From the NCBI RefSeq assembly GCF_000720175.1, contig NZ_JOIX01000016.1:1-64000 (forward strand): DNA of 64,000 nt, read 5' to 3'. Position numbers and translations under genes: made by a program. Shown here piece by piece: positions 7,787 to 16,621 of this stretch. The stretch is from Streptomyces sp. NRRL S-337 (GTDB taxonomy: Bacteria; Actinomycetota; Actinomycetes; Streptomycetales; Streptomycetaceae). Each line of letters opens with the position of its first letter. Within the stretch, counting starts at the first letter, position 1. The notes under the pieces are model-generated. The model saw nothing but the letters and a program-made list of their open reading frames with translations, was not told the DNA's origin and did no database searches.

Positions 7787-9340
7787 GTGTCCATCAACGA
7801 GCACGCGACGAACCCAGAGCAGGACCAACAACCCCCTCAGCGCTCCAGCGACGAACAGCGCCTCCACGAGCTCGGCTACGCCCAGGAGCTGGCCCGCTCG
7901 ATGTCGGCGTTCTCGAACTTCGCCGTCTCGTTCACGATCATCTCGGTCCTCTCCGGCTGTCTGACGCTGTACGGCTTCGGCATGAACACGGGCGGACCCG
8001 CCCTGATCACCTGGGGCTGGCCGCTGGTCGGCCTCATGACGCTGTTCGTGGGCCTGGCGATGGCCGAGGTCTGCTCCAGCTACCCGACGGCGGGCGGCCT
8101 GTACTACTGGGCGGCGAAGCTGGCACCCTCGCACGGCCCGGCGTGGTCCTGGTTCACCGGCTGGTTCAACTTCCTCGGCCAGGTCGCGGTGACCGCGGGG
8201 GTCGACTTCGGCGCCGCGTCCTTCTCGAACGCGCTGCTGGACCTGCAGTTCGGCTTCGCCGCCACCCCGACGCACACGATCATGCTGTTCGGCGTCGTGC
8301 TGCTGGTCCACGGCCTGCTGAACACCTTCGGCGTGAAGCTGGCCTCCTTCCTCAGCAACGTCAGCGTGTGGTGGCACATCCTCGGCGTGCTGGTCATCGT
8401 GGGCGCCCTGGTCGTGGTGCCCTCGAAGCACCAGTCCGCCTCCTTCGTCTTCACCCACTTCACCAACAACACGGGCTGGCACTCCAGCCTCTACGTCGGG
8501 CTGCTGGGGCTGCTGCTCGCGCAGTACACCTTCACCGGCTATGACGCCTCGGCGCACATGACCGAGGAGACGCACGACGCGGCCAAGGCCGGCCCCCGCG
8601 GCATCGTGATGTCGATCCTGGTCTCCCTGGTCGCCGGCTGGGTGCTGCTGGTCGGCATCACCTTCGCCATCCAGAACTACGACGGCGCGCTGGCCAGCAA
8701 GACCGGTGTGCCCCCGGCGCAGATCTTCATCGACGCGCTGGGCGCCACCGGCGGCAAGCTGCTCCTCCTGGTCGCCATCGGTGCCCAGTTCTTCTGCGGC
8801 ATGTCGTCGGTCACCGCCAACTCGCGCATGATCTACGCCTTCTCGCGGGACGGCGCGCTGCCCGGCTCGCAGCTGTGGCACCGCATCAACAAGCGGACGA
8901 AGACCCCGACCAACGCGGTGTGGCTGGCCGCCGGCGGCGCCTTCCTGCTGGGGCTGCCGTACCTGTGGAACGCCACGGCGTACGCGGCCGTCACCTCGAT
9001 CGCCGTGATCGGCCTCTACATCGCCTACGTCCTGCCGGTCATCCTCCGCCTGCTGCAGGGCGACCGCTTCCAGCGCGGGCCCTGGCACCTCGGCCGCTGG
9101 AGCAAGCCCGTCGGCATCATCGCCGTCGGCTGGACGCTGGTCATCTCCGTCCTCTTCATGCTCCCGACCACCAGCCCGGTCACGGCGGAGAACTTCAACT
9201 ACACCCCGCTCGCCGTCCTCCTGGTCCTCGGCTTCGCCGGCACCTGGTGGCTGGTGTCGGCCCGCAAGTGGTTCACCGGCCCGAAGGTCCAGGGCTCGGC
9301 GGAGGAGCTGGCCGCCATCGAGCACGAACTGGAATTCTGA
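7787..9340 (+). CDS. APC-superfamily amine/amino acid permease
   Basis: 517 residues with about 12 hydrophobic segments. The first helix region FSNFAVSFTIISVLSG and the GGLYYWAAKLAP motif are typical of the amino acid-polyamine-organocation family (BAT1/GabP-like group); TGYDASAHMTEETHDAAKAGPRGI is the conserved cytoplasmic loop of eukaryote-like APC permeases. The start is GTG 7787 (or the adjacent GTG 7784) close behind GGAGG at 7778; the open frame reaches back to 7622 but covers the operator. It likely imports the substrate of GlnA4, ethanolamine or a related amine, inferred from context only. Confidence 0.85.
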   Translation: MSINEHATNPEQDQQPPQRSSDEQRLHELGYAQELARSMSAFSNFAVSFTIISVLSGCLTLYGFGMNTGGPALITWGWPLVGLMTLFVGLAMAEVCSSYPTAGGLYYWAAKLAPSHGPAWSWFTGWFNFLGQVAVTAGVDFGAASFSNALLDLQFGFAATPTHTIMLFGVVLLVHGLLNTFGVKLASFLSNVSVWWHILGVLVIVGALVVVPSKHQSASFVFTHFTNNTGWHSSLYVGLLGLLLAQYTFTGYDASAHMTEETHDAAKAGPRGIVMSILVSLVAGWVLLVGITFAIQNYDGALASKTGVPPAQIFIDALGATGGKLLLLVAIGAQFFCGMSSVTANSRMIYAFSRDGALPGSQLWHRINKRTKTPTNAVWLAAGGAFLLGLPYLWNATAYAAVTSIAVIGLYIAYVLPVILRLLQGDRFQRGPWHLGRWSKPVGIIAVGWTLVISVLFMLPTTSPVTAENFNYTPLAVLLVLGFAGTWWLVSARKWFTGPKVQGSAEELAAIEHELEF

Positions 9341-9383
9341 ACAGGCCCGGCCGTTGACGCACCAGCACCCCCTCGGAGGATCC

Positions 9384-10082
9384 GTGTCCCAGCCGCTCAT
9401 CGGCATCAGCACCTACCAGCAGGAGGCCAGCTGGGGGGTGTGGACGCTGCCGGCCGCGCTGGTGCCCGCCGGGTACCCGCGGCTGGTGCAGCGCTCGGGC
9501 GGGCTGGCCGCGCTGCTGCCGCCGGGCGATCCGGCGACCGCGGCCGCGGCGGTGGCCCGGCTGGACGGGCTGGTGATCGCCGGCGGCGCGGACGTGCAGC
9601 CGGCGCGGTACGGCGCGGAGCCCGACCCGCGCACCGGGCCGCCGTCACTCGACCGGGACGCCTGGGAACTCGCCCTGATCGAGGCGGCGTTGGCGGCCGA
9701 CGTGCCGCTGCTGGGGATCTGCCGCGGGCTGCAGCTGCTGAACGTGGCGCTGGGCGGCACGCTCGTGCAGCACCTCGACGGGCACGCCGGGCCGCCCGGG
9801 GTCTTCGAGCGGCACGAGATCACGCCGGTTCCGGGGACGCTGCTGGCCCGGGCGCTGCCCGAGCCGGTCTCCGTGCCGACCTACCACCACCAGGCCGTGG
9901 AACGGCTCGGCCGCGGGCTGCTGGTCTCGGCGCACGCCGCGGACGGCACCGTGGAGGCGCTGGAACTGCCGGACGGGCCGGGCTTCGCGCTGGCGGTGCA
10001 GTGGCACCCCGAGGCGGGGGACGACACGCGTGTCATGGACGCCCTGGTGGCGGCGGCAGGCGGGGCGTCCCCCCGGGAGTGA
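9384..10082 (+). CDS. Gamma-glutamyl-gamma-aminobutyrate hydrolase family protein (class I GATase fold)
   Basis: 232 residues. Nucleophile Cys113 lies in LLGICRGLQ, with His208 and Glu210 in QWHPE, the triad of peptidase C26/PuuD enzymes. GTG at 9384 follows GGAGG by four bases; the upstream ATG at 9354 would cover that site. It starts 43 bases after the permease and is probably cotranscribed. PuuD-type enzymes release glutamate from gamma-glutamyl acids, so it can close the cycle started by GlnA4 and the ALDH. It could instead be a gamma-glutamyl scavenging enzyme. Confidence 0.85.
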   Translation: MSQPLIGISTYQQEASWGVWTLPAALVPAGYPRLVQRSGGLAALLPPGDPATAAAAVARLDGLVIAGGADVQPARYGAEPDPRTGPPSLDRDAWELALIEAALAADVPLLGICRGLQLLNVALGGTLVQHLDGHAGPPGVFERHEITPVPGTLLARALPEPVSVPTYHHQAVERLGRGLLVSAHAADGTVEALELPDGPGFALAVQWHPEAGDDTRVMDALVAAAGGASPRE

Positions 10083-10091
10083 CCGGCCGGG

Positions 10092-10445
10092 TCAGACCCT
10101 CCTGGTCCCGCAAGCGGCGGGGATCCAGCCGGTGTTGCCCCGGAACGTGATCTTGAGCCAGTCGTTGCCCGAGCGGCCGCAGAGGTGGTAGCTCTGCCCC
10201 GTGCCCCTGCCGGTGATGCAGGTGGTTGCGCCCTTGGTGAAGAGCCCCACCGCGGTGCTGTTCAGCTTCCGCTCCTTGCGGATCCGCACGTTCTCCTGGG
10301 CCTCCGCGTTGACGCACGCGGCCCGCGCGGTGGCCGTGGCGGCGGGCGCCTTCCCGGGTGTGGCGGCGGTGGCGATCCCGCTGGTCAGTGCGGTGCCGAG
10401 CGCGGCCACGGCGATGACGGCGGGAGCCGTCAGCTTCAGCCTCAT
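10092..10445 (-). CDS. Secreted SH3-like domain protein
   Basis: 117 residues. Residues 1-28 form a signal peptide (TAPAVIAVAALGTALTSGIATA|A). The mature part resembles streptomycete SH3b proteins: VRIRKERKLNSTAVGLF, HLCGRSGNDWLKITFRGNTGWIPAACGTRRV, with four Cys likely forming two disulfides. ATG at 10445 is preceded by GAGGGGG. Role unknown; SH3b domains often bind cell-wall peptides. It converges on the hydrolase gene with only nine bases between stops. Confidence 0.75.
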   Translation of the reverse strand: MRLKLTAPAVIAVAALGTALTSGIATAATPGKAPAATATARAACVNAEAQENVRIRKERKLNSTAVGLFTKGATTCITGRGTGQSYHLCGRSGNDWLKITFRGNTGWIPAACGTRRV

Positions 10446-10481
10446 GTGTCCCCCTCAAGATCGATGAAGCGTTCGCACAGA

Positions 10482-11135
10482 TTATCGATGCGGAAAGTCG
10501 TCCGCCACCCCGACCAGCAGGACCCGGGTGCCCGAAGTCAGCGCGCGCCAGCGGTGGGTGACCCCGCCCGAGCAGTAGAGGGTGTCACCGGGGCCGAGTT
10601 CATAGGCGTCGCCGGCCGCCTCGGCCTCCACCGCGCCCTCGACGACGTACATCAACTCGTCGTGCGGGTGCCGGAATGCGCGCTGCCAGTCGTGCCTGCC
10701 GCTGAACTCCAGGGCGTGCAGCTGCTGCCGGCCGCGGACCAGCGGGCGCACCCGGCCCTGACCGCCGGCGCCCCGCTCGCCACCGCTCCCCTCGCCGCCC
10801 GCTTCACCGCCCCTTCCCTCGTCGCCGCCCGCTTCGTCGCCGCCCTCGGGCATCGCCGCGGAGTCGGCCCGGACCACGTCGACGGTGCGCGGGCCGTCGG
10901 CGGCGGCCAGCAGCCGGACCGCGGTGGTGTCCAGCGCGTCGGCGATCAGCTGCAGCGAGCGCATGCTGGGACGGGCCCGGTCGTTCTCGACCTGACTGAG
11001 GAAGGGCGCCGACAGCCCCGTCCGGCGGGCGAGTTCGGCCAGTGTCAGCTCGCGGGCCCGGCGGCGCCGCCGTACGCCCGCCCCGACCCGCGGCGCCTCC
11101 GTGCCACCCTGTCCGCCGCCCGTCGGCCCGCCCAT
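10482..11135 (-). CDS. XRE-family regulator with C-terminal cupin domain
   Basis: 217 residues. Helix-turn-helix at residues ~20-70 (RARELTLAELARRTGLSAPFLSQVENDRARPS, broken by the turn), then a ~35-residue linker made almost only of Gly, Glu, Asp, Ala and Arg (about residues 95-130), then a cupin (HPHDELMYVVEGAVEAEA, ELGPGDTLYCSGGVTHRW). XRE-cupin proteins sense small ligands in the barrel and repress adjacent catabolic genes. ATG at 11135 follows AAGGAG. It is divergent from the arylsulfotransferase operon, and the 19-bp palindrome between them is the likely operator. Confidence 0.88.
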   Translation of the reverse strand: MGGPTGGGQGGTEAPRVGAGVRRRRRARELTLAELARRTGLSAPFLSQVENDRARPSMRSLQLIADALDTTAVRLLAAADGPRTVDVVRADSAAMPEGGDEAGGDEGRGGEAGGEGSGGERGAGGQGRVRPLVRGRQQLHALEFSGRHDWQRAFRHPHDELMYVVEGAVEAEAAGDAYELGPGDTLYCSGGVTHRWRALTSGTRVLLVGVADDFPHR

Positions 11136-11194
11136 CCGCCACTCCTTATTGCCGCGTTCACAGCTCTGCAACAGACCGCCCCTAGCGTCTACGC

Positions 11195-11220
11195 TGTTTG
11201 ATCCCATCAAACAAAGTTTG
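11195..11220. promoter_or_regulatory. Overlapping palindromes in the XRE/arylsulfotransferase divergent promoter
   Basis: TGTTTGAT-CCC-ATCAAACA (11195-11213) is a perfect 19-bp palindrome and overlaps CAAAC-AAA-GTTTG (11208-11220). The spacing of repeated TTTGA/CAAA half-sites fits dimer pairs of an XRE regulator. It lies 18-43 bases before the arylsulfotransferase start. Confidence 0.75.
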
Positions 11221-11237
11221 ACAAGGGGAAGTTCTTC

Positions 11238-12359
11238 ATGACCACGGTCGATCAAAACACACGCCGCCGCCGAGGCACCGGCCTGATCGCGCTCGACACC
11301 CGCGCCGCCCACGACGGCTACACCCTCTACGCCCCGCTGACCGGCGGCGGCGAGGTGCTGCTCATCGATCTGCACGGCACCGTCGTGCACCGGTGGCACC
11401 TTCCGCACCGCCCGGGACGGCACGCCCGCATCCTGCCGAACGGCAACCTCGCCTACAACGCCACCCTCCCGGACCAGGACGCGCTGTTCCCGATGTGGCA
11501 CAAGTACCGCGGCGGGCTGATGCAGGAGATCACCCCGGACGGCACCGTGCTGCGGGAGTTCACCGACCCGCTGCAGCACCACGACGCCCACCACCACGGC
11601 GACGGGCGGATCCTGTACACCGCGCTCGAACCGCTCACCGGGGACCGGGCCGCGGCGGTCCGCGGCGGCGTCCCCGGGTCCGAACCGGGCGGCACGGTCT
11701 GGGCCGACACCATCCGGGAGGTCGACGCGGAGGGCCGGCTGCTGTGGTCCTGGCGGGTCGCCGACCACCTCGACCGGGACGCGTACGCCCTCCACCCGGA
11801 CTACGCGCGCGAACACTGGCCGTTGATCAACTCGGTGTACCCGCTCGCCGACGGGAACGTCCTCGCCAGCCTGCGCAGTGTCTCCGCGGTCGTGGTGATC
11901 AGCCGCGCGACCGGCGAGATCCTCTGGCGCACCGAGCCCGGCCTGGTCTCCCAGCAGCACCACCCCACCGAGCTGCCGAACGGCAACTTCCTGATCTTCG
12001 ACAACGGCGTCTTCCGCCCCGGGCGGGACGTCCCGTTCTCCCGGGTCATCGAGGTGGACCGGGCGACCGGGAAGATCGTGTGGGAGTACCACGACCCGTC
12101 CCGGGAGGCGTTCTTCGCGCCGTTCATGGGCAGCGCCCAGCGGCTGCCGAACGGCAACACCCTGATCACCGACTCGCCCGCCGGCCGGCTCTTCGAGGTG
12201 ACCGCCGAGGGCCTGCTGGCTTGGGAGTACGTCGTGCCGGAGTTCGGCAGCTACCGCGAACCGGAGGTCGGTGCGCTCTTCCCGGCGCAGAACAACGCGG
12301 TCTTCCGCGCCTACCGCTACGACGCCGGCCAACTGCCCTGGCTGAAGCGGCAGGTGTGA
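11238..12359 (+). CDS. Arylsulfotransferase (ASST) family protein
   Basis: 373 residues. A beta-propeller signature repeats four times: ILPNGNLAYN, PLADGNVLAS, ELPNGNFLIF, RLPNGNTLIT. HHDAHHHGDGRIL and QQHHPTE supply His residues expected at the sulfuryl-transfer site of arylsulfate sulfotransferases, which move sulfate from one phenol to another without PAPS. Unlike enterobacterial AssT there is no signal peptide, so it appears cytosolic. ATG at 11238 follows AAGGGGAAG. It forms an operon with the NCS2 permease three bases downstream, which hints at modification of an imported or exported aromatic/heterocyclic compound. Confidence 0.82.
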   Translation: MTTVDQNTRRRRGTGLIALDTRAAHDGYTLYAPLTGGGEVLLIDLHGTVVHRWHLPHRPGRHARILPNGNLAYNATLPDQDALFPMWHKYRGGLMQEITPDGTVLREFTDPLQHHDAHHHGDGRILYTALEPLTGDRAAAVRGGVPGSEPGGTVWADTIREVDAEGRLLWSWRVADHLDRDAYALHPDYAREHWPLINSVYPLADGNVLASLRSVSAVVVISRATGEILWRTEPGLVSQQHHPTELPNGNFLIFDNGVFRPGRDVPFSRVIEVDRATGKIVWEYHDPSREAFFAPFMGSAQRLPNGNTLITDSPAGRLFEVTAEGLLAWEYVVPEFGSYREPEVGALFPAQNNAVFRAYRYDAGQLPWLKRQV

Positions 12360-12362
12360 GCG

Positions 12363-13673
12363 ATGGCCGCCTCGGCACCGGATGCCGTCGACGCACGGCT
12401 GCCGCTGGTCCGGCTGCTGCCGCTGGCCGCCCAGCACGTCCTGGCGATGATCGCCGCCCCGGTCTCCACGGTCTTCCTGATCGCGACCGGCCTGCGGCTG
12501 CCCGCCGACCGCACCGCCGCCCTCCTCAGCGCCACCCTGCTGCTGTGCGGGGCCGGTGCGCTGCTGCAGTCCTTCGGCGTGCTGCGGACCGGGGCCCGGC
12601 TGCCGTTCGTGATGCTGCCGGGCGGCGCGGCGGCCGCCCTCTTCCTCCGGACCGCCCAGGAGCACGGCGCGGCCACCGCGTCCGGCTCGGTCCTCCTGGC
12701 GGCCGCGCTGCTGCTGGCCGTCACTCCGCTGTACCGGCGGATCGTACGGTTCTTCCCGCCGCTGGTGATGGGCGCGACGGTGCTGGTCATCGGCGTCAAC
12801 ATGATCGACGTGGCGGCGCCGATGGCGGTCGGCGGCACCGGGCTCGCGGTGGTCACGATCGCTGCCACCGCCCTAGGTTTCCTGCTGCTGCGCGGGGTGT
12901 GGCGGCAGCTCTCGGTGCTGCTCGGGATGGCCGTGGGGACCCTGACCGCCGTCCTGACCGGGGCGCCCTTCCACCACGTCCCGGGCGGCGGTGTGCTGGC
13001 CCTGCCCCGCCTCTTCCCGTACGGCGCCCCGCACTTCGACCTGCTCGCCGCCCTGCCGCTGATGGTCTTCGCGCTCGCCTCGCTGGCCGAGGCGACCGGG
13101 CAGACCGTCCTCAACAGCGAGGCGGTGGGCCGTACGCCCGACCCGGCGCGGGACGTCCCGCGCACCGCCCGCGCGGACGCGGTGACCTCCCTGGGCGCCG
13201 GGCTGCTCGGCGGGACCGTGATGGTGACCAGCGCCGAGAACATCGGGATCGTCCAACTCACCGGCGTCCGCAGCCGGTTCGTGACGGCCGGGGCGGGCGG
13301 GCTGCTGATCCTCGGCGGTCTGTGCGCGCCGGTGACCCGGCTGCTGGCGGCGCTGCCCACCCCCGTGGTCGGCGGCGCGTCCCTGGTGATCTACGCCGTC
13401 ATCGCGGCCATGGGCCTCGGTCTGCTGCGCCGCACCGACCTCGCCGACCGGGGCGCGGTCACCGTCGTGGCCCTGACCCTGCTGGCGGGGCTGCTGCCCG
13501 TGCTGGCCCCGGAGTGGTACCGGCCGCTGCCGGACTGGGCCCGGACGCTCTTCGGCAGCGGGGTGCCGGCCGCCGCCCTGACCGCGGTCGTGCTGTCCGC
13601 GCTGTTCGCCCGCTGCGGGCCGGGCCGGCGGCGTCCGGTTCAGGACGCCCCGCGGGTCAGCCCCAGCAGCTGA
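12363..13673 (+). CDS. NCS2-family (xanthine/uracil type) permease
   Basis: 436 residues with about 12-14 hydrophobic segments. PLAAQHVLAMIAAPVSTV near the N-terminus is the NCS2 QH motif, and FALASLAEATGQTVLNSEAVGR the central substrate-binding region. It starts three bases after the arylsulfotransferase stop and overlaps the convergent LysR gene by 34 bases at the 3' end. NCS2 carriers take up purines, pyrimidines or ascorbate; substrate undetermined. Pairing with a sulfotransferase is unusual. Confidence 0.85.
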   Translation: MAASAPDAVDARLPLVRLLPLAAQHVLAMIAAPVSTVFLIATGLRLPADRTAALLSATLLLCGAGALLQSFGVLRTGARLPFVMLPGGAAAALFLRTAQEHGAATASGSVLLAAALLLAVTPLYRRIVRFFPPLVMGATVLVIGVNMIDVAAPMAVGGTGLAVVTIAATALGFLLLRGVWRQLSVLLGMAVGTLTAVLTGAPFHHVPGGGVLALPRLFPYGAPHFDLLAALPLMVFALASLAEATGQTVLNSEAVGRTPDPARDVPRTARADAVTSLGAGLLGGTVMVTSAENIGIVQLTGVRSRFVTAGAGGLLILGGLCAPVTRLLAALPTPVVGGASLVIYAVIAAMGLGLLRRTDLADRGAVTVVALTLLAGLLPVLAPEWYRPLPDWARTLFGSGVPAAALTAVVLSALFARCGPGRRRPVQDAPRVSPSS

Positions 13674-14599
13674 CGGGCCGGGCCCGCGGGCCGTTGCCCG
13701 GTGGGCCACACCGCCCGCAGATCACGGCCGAGCCGCAGGTCGCGCACCGGGACCGCCACCAGCCGGCGGGCGGTGAGCTCCTCGCCGACCGCCAGTTCGC
13801 TGAGCACCGACGGTGCCGCCCCGCTGAGCACGGCGGCCTTCAGGGCGGTGGTCGAGGCGAGTTCGAGCAGCGGCTCGGCCGGCCCGCCGTACCCGGCGAG
13901 CGCCGCGTCCACCACCTGCCGGGTGCCCGAGCCGCGCTCCCGGAGGATCAGCGGGGTCGCGGCCAGCTCGGCGGCGGTCGGTCCGGTACGCCGCCGGGCC
14001 CACGGATGGGACGGGGCGGCGACGACCACCAGCCGGTCGTGCCCGATGACCGCGCCGTCCAGCCCGGCCGGGACGTCCAGTCCCTCGACGAAGCCCAGGT
14101 CCGCCTCGCCCGCCAGCAGCCGCTCGGCCACCACCTTGGAGTTGCCGGTCAGCAGGGACACCGCGGTACCGGGCAGCTCGGCGCGCAGCGCGATCAGCCA
14201 GCCGGGCAGCAGGTACTCGGCGATCGTCATGCTCGCCGCGACCCGCAGCCGGGAGTCGCGCCGGCCGCGCAGCGCCTGGGCTCCCGCATCGAACGCCTCG
14301 GCCGCCTCGACGACCCGGCGCGCCCAGTCCGTCACCAGGACCCCGGCCTCGGTCAGCCGGGAGCCGCGCGGCGACCGCTCGACCAGCGCCACGCCCAACT
14401 GCCGCTCCATGGACCGGATCCGGCTGCTGGCCGCGGGCTGGCTGATGCCGCGGGCCCGGGCGGCCCGCCCCAGACTCCCCAGCCGGGCGACCGCGAGCAG
14501 CAGCTCCAGCGCGCCCAGATCCGGCACCCGGTGCGCCAGCGGGACGGCCGGGACCTCACCCGACCCGTTCCCGGCACCCGCCGCATTCGCTTCACTCAT
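13640..14599 (-). CDS. LysR-family transcriptional regulator
   Basis: 319 residues. Winged HTH at ~28-90 (LELLLAVARLGSLGRAARARG, ISQPAASSRIRSMERQLGVAL), then a LysR substrate-binding domain (LRVAASMTIAEYLLPGWL, GEADLGFVEGLD, LVVVAAPSHPWA, RERGSGTRQVVD) of the CysB/CbbR-like group. It is divergent from the TDT/SLAC1 transporter gene, its probable target. The last 34 bases overlap the NCS2 permease gene tail to tail. Confidence 0.88.
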   Translation of the reverse strand: MSEANAAGAGNGSGEVPAVPLAHRVPDLGALELLLAVARLGSLGRAARARGISQPAASSRIRSMERQLGVALVERSPRGSRLTEAGVLVTDWARRVVEAAEAFDAGAQALRGRRDSRLRVAASMTIAEYLLPGWLIALRAELPGTAVSLLTGNSKVVAERLLAGEADLGFVEGLDVPAGLDGAVIGHDRLVVVAAPSHPWARRRTGPTAAELAATPLILRERGSGTRQVVDAALAGYGGPAEPLLELASTTALKAAVLSGAAPSVLSELAVGEELTARRLVAVPVRDLRLGRDLRAVWPTGQRPAGPARQLLGLTRGAS

Positions 14600-14691
14600 C
14601 GGTCCCCGGCCCCCTGCTCATCACCTCAGCTTATGCCCCCATAGACACGACGTCCCTGGTGGTGGCGGCGGCGACCACCGACGCTTCCTCC

Positions 14692-15834
14692 ATGGCAACC
14701 CTCGCGCACGCACCTTCCCGCCCCGCCGCCCCGCCCCGCCCCTCGGACCCGGCCGGCCCCTCGGGCCCGGTCCGCCATCTCGGCCCGAACTGGTACGCCA
14801 CCGTGATGGGCACCGCGATCGTCGCCAACGCCGGCGCGGCCCTGCCGCTCGCCGCCCCGGGGCTGCGCACCGCCTACCAGCTCGTCTGGGCGCTGTCGGG
14901 GCTGCTGCTGGTCACCCTGCTGGCCGCCCGTACCGTCCACTGGCTCCGCCACACCGACCAGGCCCGCCGGCATCTCCTCGACCCGGCCGTGGCGCCGTTC
15001 TACGGGTGTCTGTCGATGGCCCTGCTGGCGGTGGGCGGCGGCACGCTGACGGTGGGCCGGGACGTCATCGGCGGGCCGGCCGCGCTCGCCACCGACGCGG
15101 TGCTGTGGAGCCTGGGCACCCTCGTCGGAGTGGCCGGGGCCGCCGCGATCCCGTACCTGATGGTGACCCGCCACCGCATCGAGCCGGGCAGTGCGACCCC
15201 GGTCTGGCTGCTGCCGCTGGTGGCGCCGATGGTCTCGGCGGCCCTCGGCCCGGGCCTGCTCCCCCATCTGCCGGCCGGCCAGGCCCGGCAGGCGATGCTG
15301 CTGGGCTGCTACGCGCTGTTCGGGATGTCGCTGCTGGCGACGCTGCTGGTGCTGCCCCTGGTGATGTCCCGGCTGATCCACCACGGCCCGCTGCCGCTCG
15401 CGCTCACCCCCACGCTGTTCCTCGTCCTCGGCCCGCTCGGCCAGTCCACCACCGCGACCGGAAACCTGGCCGACGTGGCGCCGGGCGTCGTCGACGCCCC
15501 GACCGCCCACGCGATGGGCGCCTTCGCGGTCCTGTACGGGATCCCGGTGACGGGGTTCGCCCTGCTGTGGCTGGCGCTCGCGACGGCGCTGGTGGTCCGC
15601 GCCGTCCGCAACGGCATGCCGTTCGCGATGACCTGGTGGGGCTTCACCTTCCCGCTCGGCACCTGCGTCACCGGGGCGGCGGGCCTGGCGCGGCACACCG
15701 GGCTGACCGCCTTCACCTGGCTGGCCGTGGCGCTGTACGCCCTGCTGGTGGCCGCGGTCGCGGTGGCCGCCGCCCGCACCGCGAGCGGCCTGGTCCACGG
15801 CCGGCTGCTCACGCCTGTGCCGCCGGCCCGTTAG
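14692..15834 (+). CDS. TDT/SLAC1-family transporter (tellurite resistance/dicarboxylate or anion type)
   Basis: 380 residues from ATG 14692; an in-frame GTG at 14659 is possible and neither has a good Shine-Dalgarno site. A Pro/Ala-rich leader is followed by NWYATVMGTAIVANAG, the TDT first helix, and about ten hydrophobic segments; GIPVTGFALLWLALA and TWWGFTFPLGTCVTG match the last helices. Members move C4-dicarboxylates, sulfite or other anions. The divergent LysR is the likely regulator. Confidence 0.8.
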   Translation: MATLAHAPSRPAAPPRPSDPAGPSGPVRHLGPNWYATVMGTAIVANAGAALPLAAPGLRTAYQLVWALSGLLLVTLLAARTVHWLRHTDQARRHLLDPAVAPFYGCLSMALLAVGGGTLTVGRDVIGGPAALATDAVLWSLGTLVGVAGAAAIPYLMVTRHRIEPGSATPVWLLPLVAPMVSAALGPGLLPHLPAGQARQAMLLGCYALFGMSLLATLLVLPLVMSRLIHHGPLPLALTPTLFLVLGPLGQSTTATGNLADVAPGVVDAPTAHAMGAFAVLYGIPVTGFALLWLALATALVVRAVRNGMPFAMTWWGFTFPLGTCVTGAAGLARHTGLTAFTWLAVALYALLVAAVAVAAARTASGLVHGRLLTPVPPAR

Positions 15835-15852
15835 CCGGCCCTGCCGTACGGC

Positions 15853-16575
15853 TCAGCCGGCCCCGGCCAGCGCCTTGGCGAGGGCTGCCGGGGCGGTCGC
15901 CAACGACGGGCCGTACCAGGTGAGATCGCGCCCGCTGACCAGCGCGGCGGGCAGCCCGGGGAACGCCTCGGGCCCGTCGTCGGCGGTGAAGCGGTAGGGC
16001 TCGTCGGGCAGCACGACGAGGTCGGCGCCGGCGGCGTTGAGGGCGTCCAGGGCGATCCGCGGATAGCGGTCCGGGTGGCCGGCGTAGACGTTCCGTACGC
16101 CGAGGCGGGCCAGGAGGTCGCCGGCGAAGGTGTCCCGGCCCAGCACCATCCACGGCCTCCGCCAGACGGGCACCACCGCGGTCCGCTCCCCCGCCGGCCG
16201 GGCCAGGTCACGCCAGGCGGCCTCGGCGGCGTCCAGCCACCCGGGCCGGGCCAGCCGGCAGCCGGCGACCAGCACCCGGTGCAGCTCCCGGAACCCCTGC
16301 TCCAGCGTCCGTACCTCGGTGACCAGCACCTCCAGCCCGGCGGCGCGCAGGGCGGCCAGATCGGCCGGGCGGTTCTCCTCCTCGTTGGCGAGCACCAGGT
16401 CGGGCGCCAGCGCGGCGATCCGGGCGGTGTCGGGGTTCTTGGTGCCGCCGATCCGCACCACGTCGAGGTCCGCCGGACGACCGCACCAGTCGGTCGCCCC
16501 GACCAGCAGCCCGGGCGCGCTGACGGCCACGGCTTCGGTGAGGGACGGCACCAGGGACACCACGCGACGGGTCAT
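15853..16575 (-). CDS. BtuF/TroA-like helical-backbone binding protein without signal peptide
   Basis: 240 residues. RVVSLVPSLTEAVAV opens the first Rossmann lobe, DLVLANEEENRPADLAALRAAG carries the acidic motif of cobalamin/metal-binding proteins, and residues ~135-240 form the second lobe (GRDTFAGDLLARLGVRNVYAG, ADLVVLPDEPYRF). No signal peptide or lipobox is seen, so it acts in the cytosol or is a sensor. Streptomyces homologues are annotated as helical backbone metal receptors. It faces the TDT gene tail to tail. Confidence 0.75.
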   Translation of the reverse strand: MTRRVVSLVPSLTEAVAVSAPGLLVGATDWCGRPADLDVVRIGGTKNPDTARIAALAPDLVLANEEENRPADLAALRAAGLEVLVTEVRTLEQGFRELHRVLVAGCRLARPGWLDAAEAAWRDLARPAGERTAVVPVWRRPWMVLGRDTFAGDLLARLGVRNVYAGHPDRYPRIALDALNAAGADLVVLPDEPYRFTADDGPEAFPGLPAALVSGRDLTWYGPSLATAPAALAKALAGAG

Positions 16576-16621
16576 GGGCCCAGGCTAGGGGTCGACGAGG
16601 GTGCGCACCCGCCTTCCCCGG

